Assembly: GCF_900142965.1 (NCBI RefSeq)
Contig: NZ_FRCQ01000013.1
Coordinates: 1 to 64,000, forward strand
DNA length: 64,000 nt
Source: Rhizobacter sp. OV335
Lineage (GTDB): Bacteria > Pseudomonadota > Gammaproteobacteria > Burkholderiales > Burkholderiaceae_C
Reading direction: 5' to 3'
Under the pieces are notes generated by a model. That model did no database searches, had not been told where the DNA came from, and saw only the letters and a list, made by a program, of their open reading frames with translations. Within the stretch, counting starts at the first letter, position 1, and every line of letters starts with the position of its first letter. A program made the position numbers and the translations under genes. Below, in pieces: positions 62,386 through 64,000 of this stretch.

Positions 62386-63420
62386 ATGAATCAACCGCGT
62401 CATCGGCCGCTCTCGGTCGGTCCGATCCGGGCCTTCGAGGCGGTGGCCCGCCACCTCAGCTTCAGCGCTGCCGCCGAAGAACTGCACCTGACCCAATCGG
62501 CCGTCAGCCGGCAGATCAAGGGGCTGGAGGACGAACTCGGCGCGCCGCTCTTCAACCGCGGCACCCGCTCGGTCGAACTCACCGGCGACGGCCAGGTGCT
62601 GCTGCGCGCCGTCGCCCCGTCGCTCGATCGGCTCGACACCGCGGTGCGGCAGATCCGCACCTCGCGCGGCCGGCGGCGCGTCACGGTGAACACCTTCGCG
62701 TCGTTCGTGTCGCTGTGGCTGCTGCCGCGGCTCGAGGCCTTCCAGCGCGCGAACCCCGACATCGACATCCGCGTCTCGGCCACCGACATGGTGGTCGACC
62801 TCGACGACCCCGAGATCGACATCGTGCTGCGCTACGGCGGTGACCACCTGGTGCCGGCCGGCACGCCGCGGCTGTTCGGCGAAACGCTGACGCCGGCCAT
62901 CAGCCCGTGGCTGGCCGAACAGATCGCGCGCGGCCAGGCGCCGCCGCTGTCGACGCCGGCCGACCTGGCCGGCCACACGCTGGCCGAGGAAGACGACAAC
63001 CGCCCGACCGCCGAGTTCCTGAGCTGGCGGCGCTGGCTGACGCTGCACGGACAGGCCGGGCTGCAGCCGCGCCGATGGATGTACCTGAACTTCACCTACC
63101 AGCAGGTGCAGACGGCGCTGGCGGGGCAGGCGATCGCGCTGGCCCGCATGGCGCTGGTGGCCGACTCGCTGGAGCGCGGTGACCTGGTCGAGCCGTTCGG
63201 GCCGGCCGGGCGCATCGATGCACCGCATGCCTACTGGATGGTGGTCTCGCCGCAGTCGATCGCGCGGCCGGAGGTACAGCGCTTTCGCGACTGGCTGATC
63301 GAGCAGGGCGAGCGCACCAACGCGACGCTGACCGCGCAGTCGGCCAGCAGCGTGCAGCGCCTCGCGCAGGCGGTGCCGGAGCTGGTCAGCCCTGCGCCAC
63401 CCCGTTCTCGGTCACGATGA
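62386..63420 (+). CDS. LysR-family transcriptional regulator (GcvA-like)
   Basis: A 344-aa protein, somewhat longer than usual owing to a 40-residue tail. HTH: PLSVGPIRAFEAVARHLSFSAAAEELHLTQSAVSRQIKGLEDELGAPLFNRGTRSVELTGDG. Effector domain: VTVNTFASFVSLWLLPRLEAFQRANPDIDIRVSATDMVVDLDDPEIDIVLRYG, typical of the GcvA-like group. Probably controls the divergent DUF2917 gene. The last 35 bp overlap the convergent cyclo-ligase gene, which explains the Pro/Ser/Arg tail. Confidence 0.9.
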   Translation: MNQPRHRPLSVGPIRAFEAVARHLSFSAAAEELHLTQSAVSRQIKGLEDELGAPLFNRGTRSVELTGDGQVLLRAVAPSLDRLDTAVRQIRTSRGRRRVTVNTFASFVSLWLLPRLEAFQRANPDIDIRVSATDMVVDLDDPEIDIVLRYGGDHLVPAGTPRLFGETLTPAISPWLAEQIARGQAPPLSTPADLAGHTLAEEDDNRPTAEFLSWRRWLTLHGQAGLQPRRWMYLNFTYQQVQTALAGQAIALARMALVADSLERGDLVEPFGPAGRIDAPHAYWMVVSPQSIARPEVQRFRDWLIEQGERTNATLTAQSASSVQRLAQAVPELVSPAPPRSRSR

Positions 63421-63982
63421 GCGCGAGCGGCAGGTCGTGGGCCTGCGGCGCGAGTTCGGCCTCGCTGAGGCGCCCGGCCTCCCACGCGACGCCGATGGCC
63501 GTGACGTGCGGGTGCAGCGCGAGCCAGCGGTCGAAGAAGCCGCCGCCGTAGCCGAGCCGCCAGCCGCTGCCGGTGAAGCCGACGCAGGGCACCAGCACCA
63601 CGTCGGGCACCACCGCGGCGCCGGTCGCCGCCGGGATGTTGCACTCGTCCTTCAGCGCCGGCGCGCTGCCATCCCACAAGCGGTAGTGCATCTGCGGCGG
63701 CACGCGCTGCGTGAATGGCAACGCAAGCGGCAAGGCGGCATGCGATCCATCGCCATCCCACAGGGATGCTGCGTTAAATTCGGACCGGAGCGGCCAATAG
63801 ACCCCGAGGCACTCGGGTTCGAGTTGATCGAGAACCCGCCCGAGGTGATGGGCGAGCGACTCCGCTGCAACTTTTCCGGCGGGCGACGAGACAAACGCGG
63901 TGCGCGCGGCCAGCAAGCGTTGGCGCAGGGGATGTCGCAAGGGATGGCGGACGTCGGGGTCTGATGGCAAGGTCGGCACCAT
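63386..63982 (-). CDS. 5-formyltetrahydrofolate cyclo-ligase (copy 2)
   Basis: A 198-aa protein from ATG 63982. HPLRQRLLAARTAFVSSPAGKVAAESLAHHLGRVLDQLEPECLGVYWPLRSEFNA and VLVPCVGFTGSGWRLGYGGGFFDRWLALHPHVTAIGVAWEAG are the family's substrate and ATP loops. The overall identity to copy 1 is low by eye, so the two are old paralogues or of different origin. An in-frame TTG at 64000 lies at the window edge, so a longer start cannot be excluded. Confidence 0.87.
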   Translation of the reverse strand: MVPTLPSDPDVRHPLRHPLRQRLLAARTAFVSSPAGKVAAESLAHHLGRVLDQLEPECLGVYWPLRSEFNAASLWDGDGSHAALPLALPFTQRVPPQMHYRLWDGSAPALKDECNIPAATGAAVVPDVVLVPCVGFTGSGWRLGYGGGFFDRWLALHPHVTAIGVAWEAGRLSEAELAPQAHDLPLALIVTENGVAQG

Positions 63983-64000
63983 GAAGGACAGCGTGAACAA

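Overview
The window reads as chromosome of a high-GC betaproteobacterium of the order Burkholderiales (Rubrivivax/Ideonella/Rhizobacter-like). The reasons are the strong GC3 coding bias, the dapF-DUF484-xerC block, the two LpxL-type acyltransferase genes divergent from metK, and an SAH riboswitch in front of ahcY-tlyA-metF. The genus is inference. I see no rRNA, tRNA or CRISPR array.

Left part (1-20.1 kb): a partial discoidin-domain lipoprotein gene and a large GH3 beta-glucosidase gene each carry a LacI-type operator upstream. Between them lies a compact metal-cofactor operon: tungstate-binding protein TupA, a single-chain fusion of the TupB permease with the TupC ATPase, MoeA, and a second MoeA fused to a periplasmic-binding-protein-like domain. 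Together these would import tungstate (or molybdate) and insert it into molybdopterin. A CPA1 antiporter follows. After the glucosidase come an APCDD1-like lipoprotein, an AraC regulator overlapping a DUF1349 gene, an RND-pump fragment, and an envelope module: MipA-like outer-membrane protein and ArnT-like glycosyltransferase, divergent from an OmpR-type two-component system.

Middle part (20.1-36.8 kb): accessory DNA, partly less GC-rich. It holds an isochorismatase-like hydrolase, an attC-like imperfect palindrome, a large lipoprotein of unknown function, an 8-bp tandem repeat, an S33-type hydrolase, LysR, TetR and GNAT genes, an SDR / polysaccharide deacetylase / DoxX run, an Ig-like lipoprotein, an SRPBCC protein and an SMP-30-like lipoprotein. 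Decay is obvious: fragments of IS3-, IS66- and IS630-type transposases, a doubly deleted alcohol dehydrogenase and a frameshifted LysR. Two near-identical 18-bp operators, one at the TetR start and one in front of the Ig-like lipoprotein gene, suggest a small regulon.

Right part (36.8-64 kb): mostly core genome. It includes glmS divergent from an Lrp regulator with an 11-bp inverted repeat between them, an HxlR/CMD pair with a palindromic intergenic site, an RlmI-like methyltransferase, an unassigned 509-aa protein, xerC-DUF484-dapF, two lipid A acyltransferase paralogues, metK, a GGDEF response regulator, a YcaQ-like glycosylase, a YbfB-like MFS transporter, a transglutaminase, an AraC/aldo-keto reductase pair, a HAD phosphatase, and the SAH-riboswitch operon ahcY-tlyA-metF. 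The latter detoxifies S-adenosylhomocysteine and feeds methyl-tetrahydrofolate back to methionine. Two 5-formyltetrahydrofolate cyclo-ligase paralogues close the window. Several convergent pairs here overlap by 11-77 bp.
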